Of a stretch of 64,000 nt of DNA, positions 1-12,026 are shown in pieces. The position numbers and the translations under genes were made by a program. Each line of letters starts with the position of its first letter. Positions within the stretch are counted from its first letter, which is position 1. Origin of the DNA: Iris pallida (Eukaryota > Streptophyta > Magnoliopsida > Asparagales > Iridaceae); assembly GCA_029216955.1 (NCBI GenBank), contig JANAVB010004074.1, positions 32,896 to 96,895 on the forward strand. The letters run 5' to 3'. The notes under the pieces are model-generated. The model saw only the letters and a list, made by a program, of their open reading frames with translations, was not told the origin of the DNA and did no database searches.

Positions 1-147
1 TCAAATGTGATGAATTGATATAAATGTGTATGTTCTAACCTTGTACAAGTGCAACTCCAGACTTGTACGGCATCACGCCTTAGCGAGGACGATCGATTCG
101 GCGTGAATCGAAGCAAAACGAGCGATTCCTCGAATCGGGGCGTGACA
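1..147 (+). repeat. 3' part of the 5' LTR of element A
   Basis: These bases match 6575-6721 with nine mismatches by eye and end in GTGACA directly before the primer site. The rest of this LTR lies left of the window. Confidence 0.92.
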
Positions 148-150
148 AGT

Positions 151-162
151 TGGTATCAGAGC
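151..162 (+). other. Primer-binding site of element A
   Basis: TGGTATCAGAGC, complementary to the 3' end of initiator methionine tRNA, lies three bases after the LTR end. This is the usual minus-strand primer site of plant gypsy elements. Confidence 0.92.
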
Positions 163-297
163 ACGGTTTCACTTCCTCGGATTTCAAAAATAAATGTTAC
201 AAAAAGGAAGTCTTGATGCAAATTTTCTCGATTGATGGTGTTGATAGCGCTGGCATGAAATAATGTTCCATACAATAAGCCCATAAATATTTTATGA

Positions 298-2154
298 GTG
301 CTAATGGAATTATTTCCTTGTTGTAGAATGACCAAGGGTGATAGCGCAAAGACGAATTCAACGTCTGACCCGATTGAGAAACTGATTAAACAAATGGAGG
401 CTCAGAGGAAGCAGAGCGAAGCTCAACATCGCGCGCTTCAGGAGCAGCTTCAATATCAGTTTCAGGAGCAGCTGGATGCTCAACAAAAACAAGTGGATAG
501 TCTAACTCAGATTGTCACCAAGCTGTCGGCCAATTCCAATGTTTCCGCAAAGGCCGCAACAACCGAGACCGTGGAGGTGCCGGCAGAGAAGTCTGAGACG
601 CCGACACGGAAGAGGACGAGCTTCAAGTTCTCTAAATTTAAAAGTTGTGACCCGTCTGCGTTTAATGGGAAAGAGGAGCCAGATGAGGTGATGGGCTTCT
701 TGAACACACTGGAGGGCTATTTCCAAATATTAGAGATTCAGGGCAGTAAGAGAGTGGAGTGTACCGTTGTACAACTTCGTCTCAAGGCCCAGGAGTGGTG
801 GATTTCGCAGAGACAGGCACTTTGCGAAAATAGTCAGGATATAAAGATGTCTTGGGAGGCCTTCAAGCAGGCTTTCATCACTCAATTCATTCCACCCGCT
901 GTCCGACAACAAAAAGAGAATGAGTTTATTGCACTTCGACAAGGCAGTATGTCAGTGCATGACTATGAGACGGAGTTTTTAAAGAGAGTCGCATTCGCTG
1001 GGTACATGGTACCGAATGACGATGCCAAGCGAGGAAGATTTGTGCAAGGCTTGAATGAGGGCCTAGAGCGGGATGTGCTAACTCGAAAATGTACGTCTTA
1101 CCGGGAGGCGTACGAGACAGCTCTCGAAATGGAGAGATTTCATAAGCCGGCTAGTCGTGAGACAATGAAGAGCAACCAAGGACTCAATAATCAGAAACGA
1201 CCTTGGTCTGCTGGCAGGAACGACGCACCTAAGCGTCACAATACTGGAGACAATAGAGGGCCTCAACATACATAACGTTGTAAATCATGCAACCGTTGGG
1301 GACATCGATCTGAGGATTGTCGGGTGAAGTGTTTCAAATGTGGCGAACAGGGCCATAAGGAAGCTGACTGCAGGAATAGAGGAGGGAATCAGTATCCTCC
1401 TCGTGGGCATAACAATAATCAGTATCGTGGGCATAACAACCATCACAACCGGGGCCAATATAACAACCAGCATCGTGGCGAAGCGCCACCAGCCTTACCG
1501 GCTCCAGCTGGGAATGTACTGAATCAACAAGGTGGGCAAGCAAGGGTTTATGCCTTGACTCAGGCAGAGGCCCAGACCGCGGAGAATGTTATAACAGGTA
1601 CGTTGCTATATAAAGGCACACCTGCAAGAGTACTTTTTGATTCTGGCGCTACTCATTGCTTTATCTCTTCTGATTTTGCAACGGAAAATAAATTTTGTAT
1701 GACTCAACTAAAGACAGCTTTGTGTGTTAGCACTCCTTCGGGAGTAGATATGCCTGCAACTTTGATTTGCAGGGACGGCTACATTAAAATTGGAGGCAAA
1801 ACTTTATCTCTGGATGCAATTGTACTCGACATCAAAGAGTACGATATCATCTTGGGAATGGACTGGCTCAGCGCCTGTCATGCAACGATTGACTGTGCGG
1901 ATAAGAGAGTTGTGTTTCGCCTAACCGGAGAAACAGAGTTCTCTTACTCGTGCGGCTCGACGTTCCAAGGACCTATGGTAATATCGGCAGTTACAGCAAG
2001 GTACATGTTGTACTCAGGGTGTGAAGGGTTCTTTGCTTCTGTTTTTGACACTCAAATGAAGGGTGTAGATTCGAATCAGACCGAGATTGTGGCAGAGTTC
2101 CCCGATGTGTTTTCGGACGAGATACCTGGGATGCCGCCGGATAGAGAAATTTAA
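298..2154 (+). pseudogene. Gag and protease of element A, split by one stop
   Basis: Gag is the nucleocapsid precursor and the protease cleaves the polyprotein. Residues 1-80 are Q/E-rich and probably coiled coil. A retrotransposon gag domain follows (WWISQRQAL, then FIALRQGSMSVHDYE). A TAA at 1273-1275 interrupts the frame just before a CX2CX4HX4C zinc knuckle (CKSCNRWGHRSEDC). A second knuckle (CFKCGEQGHKEADC) and an N/H/R-rich linker follow in the same frame. The aspartic protease motif is LFDSGATHCF, with ILGMDWL downstream. The segment ends at a second stop, TAA 2152. Either stop would prevent a full Gag-Pol product. Confidence 0.9.
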
Positions 2155-2949
2155 TTCACAATTAATACATTTCCGGATACTCGTCCGATATCTAAAGCGT
2201 CGTACAGGATGGCTCCGGCAGAATTGAAGGAACTAAAGGTGCAGCTATAAGAATTACTAGACCGAGGATACATTCGCCCAAGTGTATCTCCATGGGGAGC
2301 TCCAGTACTGTTTGTAAAGAAGAAGGATGGGACGATGCGGCTGTGCATCGATTACAGAGAACTAAACAAAGCAACCATCCGTAACAAGTATCCCTTGCCA
2401 AGAATAGATGATCTGTTCGATCAGCTACAAGGGGCGACCGTGTGTTCAAAAATCGATCTTCGTTCAGGATACCATCACTTGAAGATCAGACCCGAAGATG
2501 TTCCTAAGTCAGCATTCCGTACGAGATACAGACACTATAAGTTTTTGGTCATGCCATTCGGCTTGACTAATGCTCCAGCAGCCTTTATGGATTTAATGAA
2601 TAGAGTGTTTCGACCGTTCTTAGACAAGTTTGTTGTTGTGTTCATCGATGACATCTTGATCTACTCAAAGGACAGGGAGACTCATGTCGAGCACTTGAGA
2701 GAAGTACTTCAGACGCTGCGGGACAACCAGCTCTATGCAAATCTAAGTAAGTGCGAGTTTTGGATGAACAGCGTGTCGTTCCTAGGACATGTTGTTTCGG
2801 CAGAAGGTGTTGCCGTTGACCCAAAGAAGATTGAGGCAGTTGTGGACTGGAAGCAGCCTGCATCAGCTAGTGAAATACGGAGTTTTTTTGGTTTAGCCGG
2901 ATACTACCGTAGATTTATGAAAGACTTCTCGAGAATCGCGTCGCTTTGA
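2155..2949 (+). pseudogene. Reverse transcriptase of element A
   Basis: This continues in the gag-protease frame. It crosses another stop (TAA 2248-2250), then has the RT core: [35 protein letters not shown] and the catalytic FIDD box near 2641-2649. The palm aspartates are present, so the active site is intact although the frame is not. The frame fails near 2940, where one base appears to be missing before the connection domain, and reading resumes in another frame at 2946. It would copy element RNA to DNA in cytoplasmic particles. Confidence 0.9.
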
Positions 2950-3500
2950 CTCGCCTAACCCAGAAGGGAGTCGTATTTAAGTGGACAGACGACTGTGAGA
3001 GTAGTTTCCAAGAACTCAAGCAGCGGCTCGTCACGGCTCCAATTTTAGCACTCCCAGAGGGCTCTGAGGGATTTCAGATCTACAGTGACGCGTCGGAACT
3101 TGGTTTGGGATGTGTTCTTATGCAATATGTGAAGACAATATCTTATGCTTCGAGACAACTCAAACAGCATGAGAAGAATTACCCAACACATGATTTGGAA
3201 CTGGCGGCGATTGTGTTCGCGTTGAAATTGTGGCGACACTATCTCTATGGTGTGTCCTGCGAGATCTTCACGGATCACAAAAGCCTGAAATACATATTCA
3301 CACAGAAAGAATTGAATTTGAGGCAGCGGCGTTGGTTAGAATTGATCAAGGATTATGACTTGACAATCTCCTACACGCCAGGTAAAGGAAATGTAGTAGC
3401 TGACGCCTTGAGTCGGCAATTTGTTGGGTCACTAGCAATAGCAAAAGAGGTATTACGGGATCTTGAAGAGATGGGCATCGAATTCAGGATCCGTCCGTAG
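2946..3500 (+). pseudogene. RNase H / connection region of element A
   Basis: Shows the gypsy RNase H signature: [14 protein letters not shown] with the first catalytic Asp, [20 protein letters not shown] with the Glu, and [11 protein letters not shown]. It ends in [12 protein letters not shown] at 3498-3500 is in frame with the integrase that follows, so it is a nonsense change within pol and not a natural end. RNase H removes the RNA strand during cDNA synthesis. Confidence 0.88.
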
Positions 3501-3509
3501 AATGTACAG

Positions 3510-4985
3510 TTGGCTCAATTGCAGCTTGAGCCGAGTCTCCAGGGAAGGATTAAGTTTGCTCAGAAGGATGACCCGTTTCTGCAGAAGATACGCGAGTTGA
3601 TTCTAGCAGGAAAGGCGTCGGACTTTACCGTTGAAGATGACAGTATTCGTGTCAAGGGAAGATTGTGCGTCCCTAAGGATGAGAGTATCGGGAAGGAAAT
3701 ACTGACCGAGGCTCATTTTGCGAAGTATTCCTTGCATCCGGAAAGCACGAAGATGTATAAAGATCTGCGCACCACATTTTGGTGGCATGGCATGAAGAAG
3801 GATGTGGTACTATTCATGTCACAATGCTTGGATTGTCAGCGTGTGAAGGCCGAACACCAACGGCCAGGCGGAGAACTACAAAATTTGGCTATTCCACTAT
3901 GGAAGTGGGATAATATCTGTATGGATTTTATCGTCGGCTTGCCAAGAACTCAGAAGGAAAATAATGCGATTTGGGTTATCGTGGATAGGTTAACCAAGTC
4001 GGCACATTTTATTCCAATAAAAGTTACGTGGGGCATAGAACGGTTGGCTCAGATCTACATAAATGAAATTGTTCGATTACATGGGGTGCCAGCTTCTATA
4101 GTATCGGATAGAGACGAAAGATTCTTGTCGCAATTTTGGATAAGTCTGTACTCGGCTATGGGCACAAAGTTGAACTTCGGTACAGCTTACCATCCGCAGA
4201 CTGATGGTCAGACAGAGCGGGTAAATCAGATTCTTGAATATATGTTGAGATTGTGCGTGCTCGATTCGAAGGCAAATTGGGACACACATCTCGTATTAGC
4301 AGAATTTGCCTATAACAACAGTTATCAGGCAAGTATCCAAATGGCCCCGTACGAAGCCTTGTATGGACGGAAATGTCGATCACCGATATGCTGGAATGAA
4401 GTAGGTGAACGGCAAGTGCTTGGACCAGAACTTGTGGAGCAGACCGTCGAGAAAGTTCGCTTAATTCGAGAAAGACTTAGAGTGGCTCAAAGTCGACAAA
4501 AGAGTTATGCGGACCTACATCGACGACCTTTGGAATTCACAGCAGGCGATCATGTCTTCTTGAAGGTCACACCCATACGAGGTGTGATACGGTTTGGGAT
4601 GAAAGGAAAGCTAAGCCCGAGATTCGTTGGACCCTTCGAGATTTTGGAGAAGGTAGCCTCAGTGGCTTATCGACTTGCACTACCTCCGGCTCTGGCTGAT
4701 GTGCACGATGTCTTCCATGTATCTCAACTGCGGAAGTACGTGCATGATCCAAGCCATGTAGTGAATTTCGATCAGCTACAGCTGAGCGCTGACCTATCCT
4801 ACACTAAAGAGCCTATCCAGATTTTGGACAGGAAAGAGAAAGTTTTGCGGAATCGGACAGTATCACTGGTCAACGTGCTGTGGCGGAACCATGCTGTAGA
4901 GGAGTCGACATGGGAATTAGAGGAAGAGATGCGGGTGAAATACCCTTCGCTGTTTGATAATTTTGAGGTAGGACCTTTGCTTTAA
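3510..4985 (+). pseudogene. Integrase with chromodomain-like tail of element A
   Basis: About 490 codons are open to a natural stop at 4983. An N-terminal HHCC zinc fold is visible (EAHFAKYSLHP, then CLDCQRVKAEHQRPGG). The DDE core has WDNICMDFI, SIVSDRDERF and HPQTDGQTERVNQ. A GPF-type module (LSPRFVGPFEIL) follows, then a divergent chromodomain (RTVSLVNVLW, VEESTWELEEEM). Tekay-type chromodomains are thought to bias integration toward heterochromatin. It is the longest intact piece of element A, but as part of a broken polyprotein it is unlikely to be made. Confidence 0.92.
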
Positions 4986-5021
4986 GTTTCGAGGACGAAA
5001 CTTTTTCTTAGTGGTATATTA
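4986..5021 (+). other. Polypurine region of element A
   Basis: The sequence TTTCGAGGACGAAAC and the following bases lie between the pol stop and the 3' LTR. This is the usual place and style of the plus-strand primer region in Tekay-like elements. Confidence 0.6.
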
Positions 5022-6721
5022 TGTAGTGTCCCGCTCCTAGCGGTTCACTATGTAAGGCTTGTGGCTTGGCTAACTCGGTCAGAACCAAGTATTGGGGAAA
5101 CTTACCGTCGGCATCGAATCGATCACGGACAAGTGCATAAGAACCTTTCCAATTAATGGATCGGTTTCTCTTGAAATGCGTCCAAGAGTTTTCTCTGGAT
5201 GTTTTGCTGTTGGTTTTGCTGCTTGGTTTTGATGGATGCTTTTCTGAATGATTTTCGATGATTTGATTCTTGCCCGTTTTCATCGATTTGTATAGCATTC
5301 ATTCATGAGAATTCTGAGAGAAGAGAACACAACAAGACAGATTATTAACCAAACTTTTGGTGCCAATGCAGACCGACGCGTGACGGAAGGCTAAGCGTGC
5401 AAGTATTCCTCTCTTTCTCGACGATTCTCTAATTTGGTGAGTGTGGATCTCTGTGGTGGTATTGTCCCTCTCGCTATTCCTTCATGCCAACTAAATAATT
5501 GTCTTGCAACATTCGTTGATCGATATCAAGATGCTAATGCCACAAGTCAATACCACTAAGATGCTAGAGATAGAACATTGAAATGAATTGATTACACTGC
5601 AATGAACTGAACATTGAAATAATTGAATTGATGCCTAGAATGATGGTTATGAAATGCTAAGAATGATCTTGTTGCCTATTACTTTAAATATTTTATGCAC
5701 ACTGTGTATATCGAGTCGGACACACATTCGCCTGACCATGGACAACTTGTATACAAGGATTGAGCAATAATTTCCTCAAACGGTACAGGGGCGCCTGTAC
5801 CGATTCGGCCTAGGAGGAAATAATGAAGTGCTTTGGGGAACATGAGTAATGCGAGGCTTCATTGAGGCTAGCTCCCAACTGTGCTGTCATCTCATTATCT
5901 TGAAGTCCCAAATGCAAATGAATGAATAAAAAGAGTCCATATGGTTTAACAACACCAGTGGTCACATCGTGGTAATGTATGCTAATCAATGTCTTATGCA
6001 GGGGCGGTAAGTATATTATTATTATCCTGTATCTTATGCAAGAAAGCTGGATACGGCCAATGGTAAAGTAAACATGGTTTTATGAACTACCATGTCATTT
6101 GAATTGTGATTTACTCTAAATGTTGCCTGTCCCTTATAAGTTCATATCTTTAAAATGCTTGTCATTAATAAAATGTTGGTTTAGCTGAGTGGGCCAACGG
6201 GGCTCACCAGCGATTGTTATAATGTGCTGACCCCTCCTCCACAGGTACTGGAGAAGGCTCGGGCGCACATCGCAACTAAAGCTTTCTGAACTGCTGTTTT
6301 CTTTCAAGTTACTTTTTCCTAAAGATGCACAAAGTATTGCGGAGATTTCAAAGATAGCTGTTTATACTTCAAGTACTAAAGGGGGATGATGTATGGAACG
6401 GGAAATTATTTCATGGCAGCCTATCAGTTGTACTTCTTTTTATGAATCAATGTAGCCGAAAAGGCATTTCAAATATTATCGAGAAAAGTTGTATTCTGAC
6501 TACAATCATCAATAAAATTGAATATTTTCTTCCTATTCCGCTTACTCAATGTTTCCGCAACTGTGGCTTATTTTTCAAATATGATGAATTGATATAAATG
6601 TGTATGTTCTAGCCTTGTACAAGTGCAACTCCAGACTTGTACGACATCACGCCTTAGCGAGGACGATCGATTCGGCGTGAATTGAAGCAAAGCGAGCGAT
6701 TCTCCGAATCGGGGCATCACA
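5022..6721 (+). repeat. 3' LTR of element A
   Basis: Begins TGTAGTGTCCCGCTCC and ends in CA after CGGGGCATCA. The last 147 bases match the window start. The left border is placed by the TG following the polypurine region and could shift by a few bases. A related, inverted LTR stretch occurs at about 18100-19168. Confidence 0.85.
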
Positions 6722-7944
6722 AAAATGATCATGGGGATCTAGCTTTATAAGTTAGCTAGCCCAGAGAGTCAAATTTACATAATTGTACTCAGCTGCAGTC
6801 TGATTTAATTACAAATTATGTGAGGACAAAATATCCAGATTTGTCGGCTAAACAGGTGCCGGTGGCTAAACGCCAGGCCATAAGTAAAGATATTATAGTG
6901 GTGGAGAAGAAACCCACTCGAGTCCCCCGCCCGCCATGCTTCTAGTATGCACCATTGACGTCAGGGAAGAAGGTCGGATCCTCAGGCTCTGCTACGTGAT
7001 CTGGCCAAGCAAAACCAGCGGGGTCAGCCCCGAATAGCAAGTACCACAAGGGAGCACAAAAGAGTGAGATAAAACCCAGGCATAAAATAATAATAGTGAT
7101 AATAATACGCTTCCGGTCGTAACCTCGGTCCACAGCCTGTCCGAGCACGATAGACCAACCCAATAACCAAACAAGGACATGGGTTGGACCATGCGCCATG
7201 ACAGTCCATGTCCCTTAGCTACTAACAGAAGGCTCAAGCACAGTCAAGTCATTTTTCAAGCGGCCATTCATTCCTGAGGCTTTCTATATTTGGCGGAGTT
7301 ATCCCCGCGTTATTGAATAAAGGAATCCTCAGATCGCGTCAACCCAGTAGGGCTAGCCAAACCATAAGACATATAACACTTTGATTATGCACCAGTCCCC
7401 CGGAGGGCTACCGCGCCAAAACATTTAACACATAGCTCGTAAGAGTCGGATATAGCCATCCGCTATAGGCGAATGAAACCATATCCGTGGCGGCCAATCC
7501 GACACGTCAGGACTGGACCTGGGGTGGCTAGTATGGCACGATCTCGGGATTCTTCCCACCTAATGCATCTACCAAGTTAGTTGCCTAGTTAATCCCTAGG
7601 TTCTCCTCAGAGTTCACATGTCGTGGTCACATGTTCATTCCTCTAGATATCGTACATTGTACGAGTACCCCAAGAAGGGATCCGTACTGGCTCAAGGAGT
7701 CTTACGTATGTTTCCCCTTCTTGGTGTAATGCAACACACATCACTTACCACGTCATTACTATCGACTATTTGCTATGTAAATGCTGGACTCTTTGTGGTA
7801 CTGGCAGGTATCATGCTGGAACACTTAGCGCATAGGATAGCACCTCGGTACTCACATAGATTGTACCTCGGTACATGTATAGGGATATCCAGCCTTCACA
7901 TAGGTAGTCAGCTCAGAAATGAGGACTAAGACATAAAAGAACAT

Positions 7945-8510
7945 GCGACCGAAGCTCATGCGGCTCGAAAAGAACAGGATCATGCGACGGCAGGATAATG
8001 GTTCAGGCGGCTAAGGGTAACGGGTTCATACGGCTGAAAATTGCGAGCACATGCGGCTCAGGACAGCAGACCTATGCGGCTGGAAGATGGAGTCTTATGT
8101 GACCAGGAACCAACAAGCATATGCGGCAATAACCCTGCGGCTAAGACCTATGCGGCAAGGAAAGGAGATGCTTATGCGGCTCAAGAATTCGGGCGTATGC
8201 GGCTGAAAACTGCCCCGCGCCATGCGGCTGGGAAAAGGTCAGGGCGCATGCGGCTGGTAGGTGCGAGCGTATGCGGCTGAGTCATGCGAGCGTATGCGGC
8301 TGAGGAAACTCCTGCGGCTGAAGGACTCATACGGCTGAAAACTGGTTTATGTGGCCGGAGAAGCTTATGCGGTTGTGAAATACACATGCGGCTCTAAACT
8401 GGTTTATGCGGCCGGAGAAGCTTATGCGGCTGAGACTGCCTAGCGCCATGCGGCTCAAATGTTCATGCGGCTGTCATTGCTTATGCGGCTGCAAATGCTC
8501 ATGCGGCCGC
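7945..8510. repeat. Degenerate array of ATGCGGCT-type units in LTR of B
   Basis: About 29 copies of a core like YATGCGGCYG are spaced roughly every 18-24 bases. Spacers are unrelated to each other. The same array is at 15713-16275 in the other LTR. In the sense direction of element B the core reads CAGCCGCAT. It lies well downstream of the LTR start, so it is probably transcribed leader and not upstream promoter. Confidence 0.9.
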
Positions 8511-8984
8511 AGGGGACTGTTCATCATCCCTGCCAGGGCCAGCACAGGCGAACCTAGGGGATGCTCAAATATTGTTTCGGCCATAACTTCCTCCAAACAA
8601 GTCAAAATCTAACTTTCTAAAGGTCAAAATTGCATAGAATCAAATTTCCTACAACATAGGACTATTAGTTTTTGAAAATAGCCAAATTTCCTACAATATA
8701 GGACCATTAGTTTTTGAAAATAGCCAAGTGTGATAGATCAAAACCATGTAAACTCGTGAAACCCTAGTTTTAGGAACTCAGATCTACACAAATCTAGCCA
8801 TTAAAATCAAAGACTTCAAGAACTAAACTTGTAGAGAATGAAAAGAAGAATATTATAGATAAATAATATCAAGGAAAATCAAGAATGGAAAATTTGCTAA
8901 TCTCCACTTTTGAGCAAGGTGTACTTGCCTATGGGTGGTGGTTGAGGGAAATAAATGGAAGAGTGAATGAGGAGAGTGAGTGAG

Positions 8985-9010
8985 GAAGAGAATATAAATA
9001 GGGGTTGGCT
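8985..9010. promoter_or_regulatory. TATA-like box in LTR of element B
   Basis: GAATATAAATAGGGG is about 170 bases from the minus-strand LTR start. It is repeated in the right LTR near 16715. The core reads TATA-like on both strands, so direction is not settled. Confidence 0.4.
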
Positions 9011-9173
9011 TAAGAAAACCCTAATCCCTAATCTCTATCCATTCTACTAATGACAAGCTTAAAAGCTACATGCAACCATCAATAAGTAGTATACTGAATT
9101 ATACAATTGCTAAATACAGATACCGTACACAGAATTCATGAAACAATATGTATATCGGGATCGGGGAGTGACA

Positions 9174-9195
9174 TCTCTATCCTCCTTAAAAAAAT
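9174..9195 (-). other. Polypurine tract of element B
   Basis: On the minus strand AAGGAGGATAGAGA directly precedes the LTR start TGTCAC, the expected plus-strand primer layout. Confidence 0.8.
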
Positions 9196-9310
9196 TTAGT
9201 CCTCAAAATTTTAGCCAAGACAAAGATAGAGGTATCCGGGCAAGCAAGGTGCAATTACAATCTACGCTAACAACCTATCACTAGCAGTCATTGATCATAT
9301 ATTTCAAAAT

Positions 9311-10509
9311 TTACCAAGGCATGAGGAGAAACATACCTTCCGAGTCGAACAAGTGCGGATACCGAGATCTAATCTCATCCTCGTGCTCCCAGGTTGACTC
9401 TTCCGGAGAGTGATGGCCCCAAGTGACACGGACAAGGCTAATAGTCCGGTTCTTGAGCACCTTCTCTCGCCGATCCAAAATAGACACGGGTTGTTCCTCG
9501 TAAGTTAGGTCGGTACCAACGACTAACTCCGAATAGTCGAGGACACGACTCGGATCCGGGACGTACCCACGCAACTGAGATACATAAAATACATCATGTA
9601 CGCCAGATAGCGAGGGAGAAAGGGCAAGCCGATAAGCAACATCGCCTACCCGAGCGAGAATCTCAAAAGGACCAACGAATCTCGGACTAAGCTTTCCTCG
9701 GGTTCCAAATCTAATGACACCCCGAGTAGACGAAATCTGCAAAAATACTTGGTCACCCACACCAAACTCTAGAGGCCTACGATGCTGATCTGCCCAGTGG
9801 CAGTGCCTGTCCTGCACGACTCGAAGCCGCTCTCTGATCAACTTGACTATTTCTACGGTCTGCGTGATCATCTCTGGTCCCAACAATTTTTGTTCTCCCA
9901 TGTCGTCCCATACCAGAGAGGACCTGCACTTCCTTCCATATAATGCTTCAAATGGCGCCATCTGTATACTTGCCTGATAACTATTATTGTAAGAGAACTC
10001 TACTAAATGAAGATGATCTTCCCAAGTTCCACCGAAGTCTAAATTACAATCCCGTAACATATCTTCCAATGTTTGAATGGTTCTCTCTGATTGCCCATCC
10101 GTCTGCGAATGATAGGCTGTGCTGAACCGCAACTTGGTACCCAAACTTTGATGCAAACTTCGTCAAAAGTGAGAGGTGAACCGTGTGTCTCGATCTGATA
10201 CTATGCTGACTGGAACACCATGCTGCCTCACAATCTGCTTCATATACATTTCTGCCAGCTGCTCAGTAGACTGCCCTACTCTAAAAGGAAGAAAATTGTA
10301 ACCTTCGTGAGCCGATCCACGATTACCCAAACTGCGTTTCGGCCGATCGAAGATCTAGGTAAACAGGTCACAAAGTCCATCATAATGTGCTCCCACTTCC
10401 ACTCTGGAATAGAAAGCGGCTGCAATAATCCTGCTGGTCTTTGTTGCTCTGCCTTCACTTGCTGACATACCAAACATCTTGATACAAACCTCTCTATCTC
10501 TCTCTTCAT
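9311..10509 (-). pseudogene. Integrase with chromodomain-like tail of element B
   Basis: Read leftward. The zinc fold cysteines (CLVCQQVKAEQQRPAG) and first DDE aspartate (WEHIMMDFV) are at 10276-10509. After a frame break near 10160-10270 the core continues with AYHSQTDGQSERTIQ, PFEALYGRKCRS, the GPF module LSPRFVGPFEIL and the tail TISLVRVTWG and PEESTWEHEDEI. The segment holding the second catalytic Asp falls in the broken stretch. The family joins cDNA ends to host DNA. Confidence 0.9.
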
Positions 10510-10770
10510 GCAATTCCACCAAAAGTGCTATTTCATATCCTGGTACATCTTTGTGCCTCCAGGATGAATAGAATAAGGAGAACTATGAGCTTTTGATATT
10601 AATTCATGTCGAAGGTCTCTACCTGGTACACAAAGACGGTTTTCGAACCTAAGTGTTCCATCCTCATGGATTACTAACTCCTTTCTGAGACCTGACTCAC
10701 ACTCTGATCGAAGCTTCTGGATTCGCGGATCCTCCGCCTAAGCTGTTCTGATCCTTTCTACTAAAGTGGA

Positions 10771-11999
10771 CTAAATCTGCAAAATGGCCATAAGTTCCGT
10801 ATCTTGCGGTAATATTACTTCAATTTCCATTTCCTGAAGATCTTCTAAAATGTGTCTCTGTGTGGTTAGAATGAATGTACCACCTCTCATGTTCAAGGCA
10901 TCTGCTACCACATTCGCCTTGCCTGGATGATACTGCATATTTACATCAAAGTCCTTCAGTAATTCCAACCATCTCCTCTGTCTCATGTTCAGGTCCCTTT
11001 GGATAAACATATACTTTAAGCTCTTATGATCAATGTAAATATCCACTCGATCCCCATATAAGTAGTGCCTCCACAACTTAAGCAAAAATACTATTGCGGC
11101 TAATTCCAGGTCGTGGGTCGGATAGTTCTTCTCATGATCTCGAAGCTGTCGAGATGCATATGCTATCACCTTACCATGTTGTATCAATATATATCCAAGT
11201 CCCTTCCCGGATGCATCATAATACACTGTAAATCCTCCCGATCCTACTGGAAGGGTCAAGATCGGGGCTGAGATTAATCTCTTCTTCAGTTTTTCAAATG
11301 ATGTCTGACACTCTGCTGACCAAACAAACTCTACATCCTTATGCGTCAAACGCGTCAAGGGTGTCGAAATCCTAGCGAAGTCTGCCACGAACCTCCGGTA
11401 GTAACCTGCCAATCCCAAAAAACTACGCACTTTTGCTACCGTCTTCGAAACTGGCCAATTCTCCACTGCCTCAACCTTCTTCGGGTCTACTGACACTCCT
11501 GCTCCAGAAATAATGTATCCCAGGAACGAAATATGATCTAACCAAAACTCACATTTATTAAGCTTTGCAAAAAGTTGATGCTCCCTCAAGGTCTGTAAAA
11601 CTGTCCGAAGATGTTTCTCACGTTCCTCCTCACTACTGGAATAGACGAGGATGTCATCTATAAACACTAATATAAACTTATCCAAATAGGGTAGAAAGAT
11701 ACGATTCATTTAATCCATGAATACTGCTGGGGCATTAGTCAGTCCAAATGACATCACAGAAACTCATAATGTCCATACCGTGATCTAAATGCTGTCTTGG
11801 GTATGTCCTGCTCCCGGACCCTCACTTGGTAGTATCCAGATCGAAGATCAATCTTAGAGAAGATGCAAGCCTTACTCAATTGATCAAACAAGTCATCAAT
11901 CCTTGGTAACGAATACTTGTTCTTCACGGTCACTGCATTCAACTGTCGGTAATCAATGCACATTCGCGTCGATCCATCCTTTTTGGGGACTAAAATCAC
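10771..11999 (-). pseudogene. Reverse transcriptase and RNase H of element B
   Basis: Minus-strand reading from 11999: [18 protein letters not shown] and [12 protein letters not shown], then a one-base frameshift after GHYEFL near 11750, and a stop just before [12 protein letters not shown]. The catalytic box is FIDDILVYS near 11650, so both aspartates are kept. RNase H shows [33 protein letters not shown] and [11 protein letters not shown]. The end [10 protein letters not shown] is followed by a degenerate linker to the integrase. Confidence 0.9.
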
Positions 12000-12026
12000 C
12001 GGTGCTGCCCAGGGCGAGTTGTTGTC

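Larger units (their letters stand above)
1..6721 (+). mobile_element. Ty3/gypsy chromovirus A (Tekay/Del-like), left end outside window
   Basis: Seen: the last 147 bases of a 5' LTR, an initiator-Met tRNA primer site, gag, protease, reverse transcriptase, RNase H and integrase in gypsy order, a polypurine region and a 3' LTR of about 1.7 kb. The integrase carries a C-terminal chromodomain-like segment, as in the Tekay/Del clade. The coding frame is broken by TAA at 1273, 2152 and 2248, TAG at 3498 and a frameshift near 2940, so this copy is not autonomous. By eye the 147 shared LTR bases differ at nine positions (about 6%), suggesting an insertion a few million years old. The right end abuts sequence belonging to the LTR of element B, so A is nested in B. 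Confidence 0.93.
6722..9173 (-). repeat. 3' LTR of element B, interrupted by element A at its left
   Basis: Aligns with 14507-16899 throughout. The minus-strand start TGTCACTCCCC at 9173 follows a polypurine tract, which fixes that border. On its left the match begins at AAAATGATCATGG, immediately after the last base of element A. Confidence 0.92.

Noticed and set aside
7618..7929. 103-codon plus-strand open frame in the LTR of element B
   Set aside because: It is antisense to the element. The equivalent frame in the right LTR is cut short (15385-15603), so it is not conserved.
8041..8612. Open frames rich in MRL/CGC repeats
   Set aside because: They are translations of the ATGCGGCT array and show no domain; the repeat itself is the feature.
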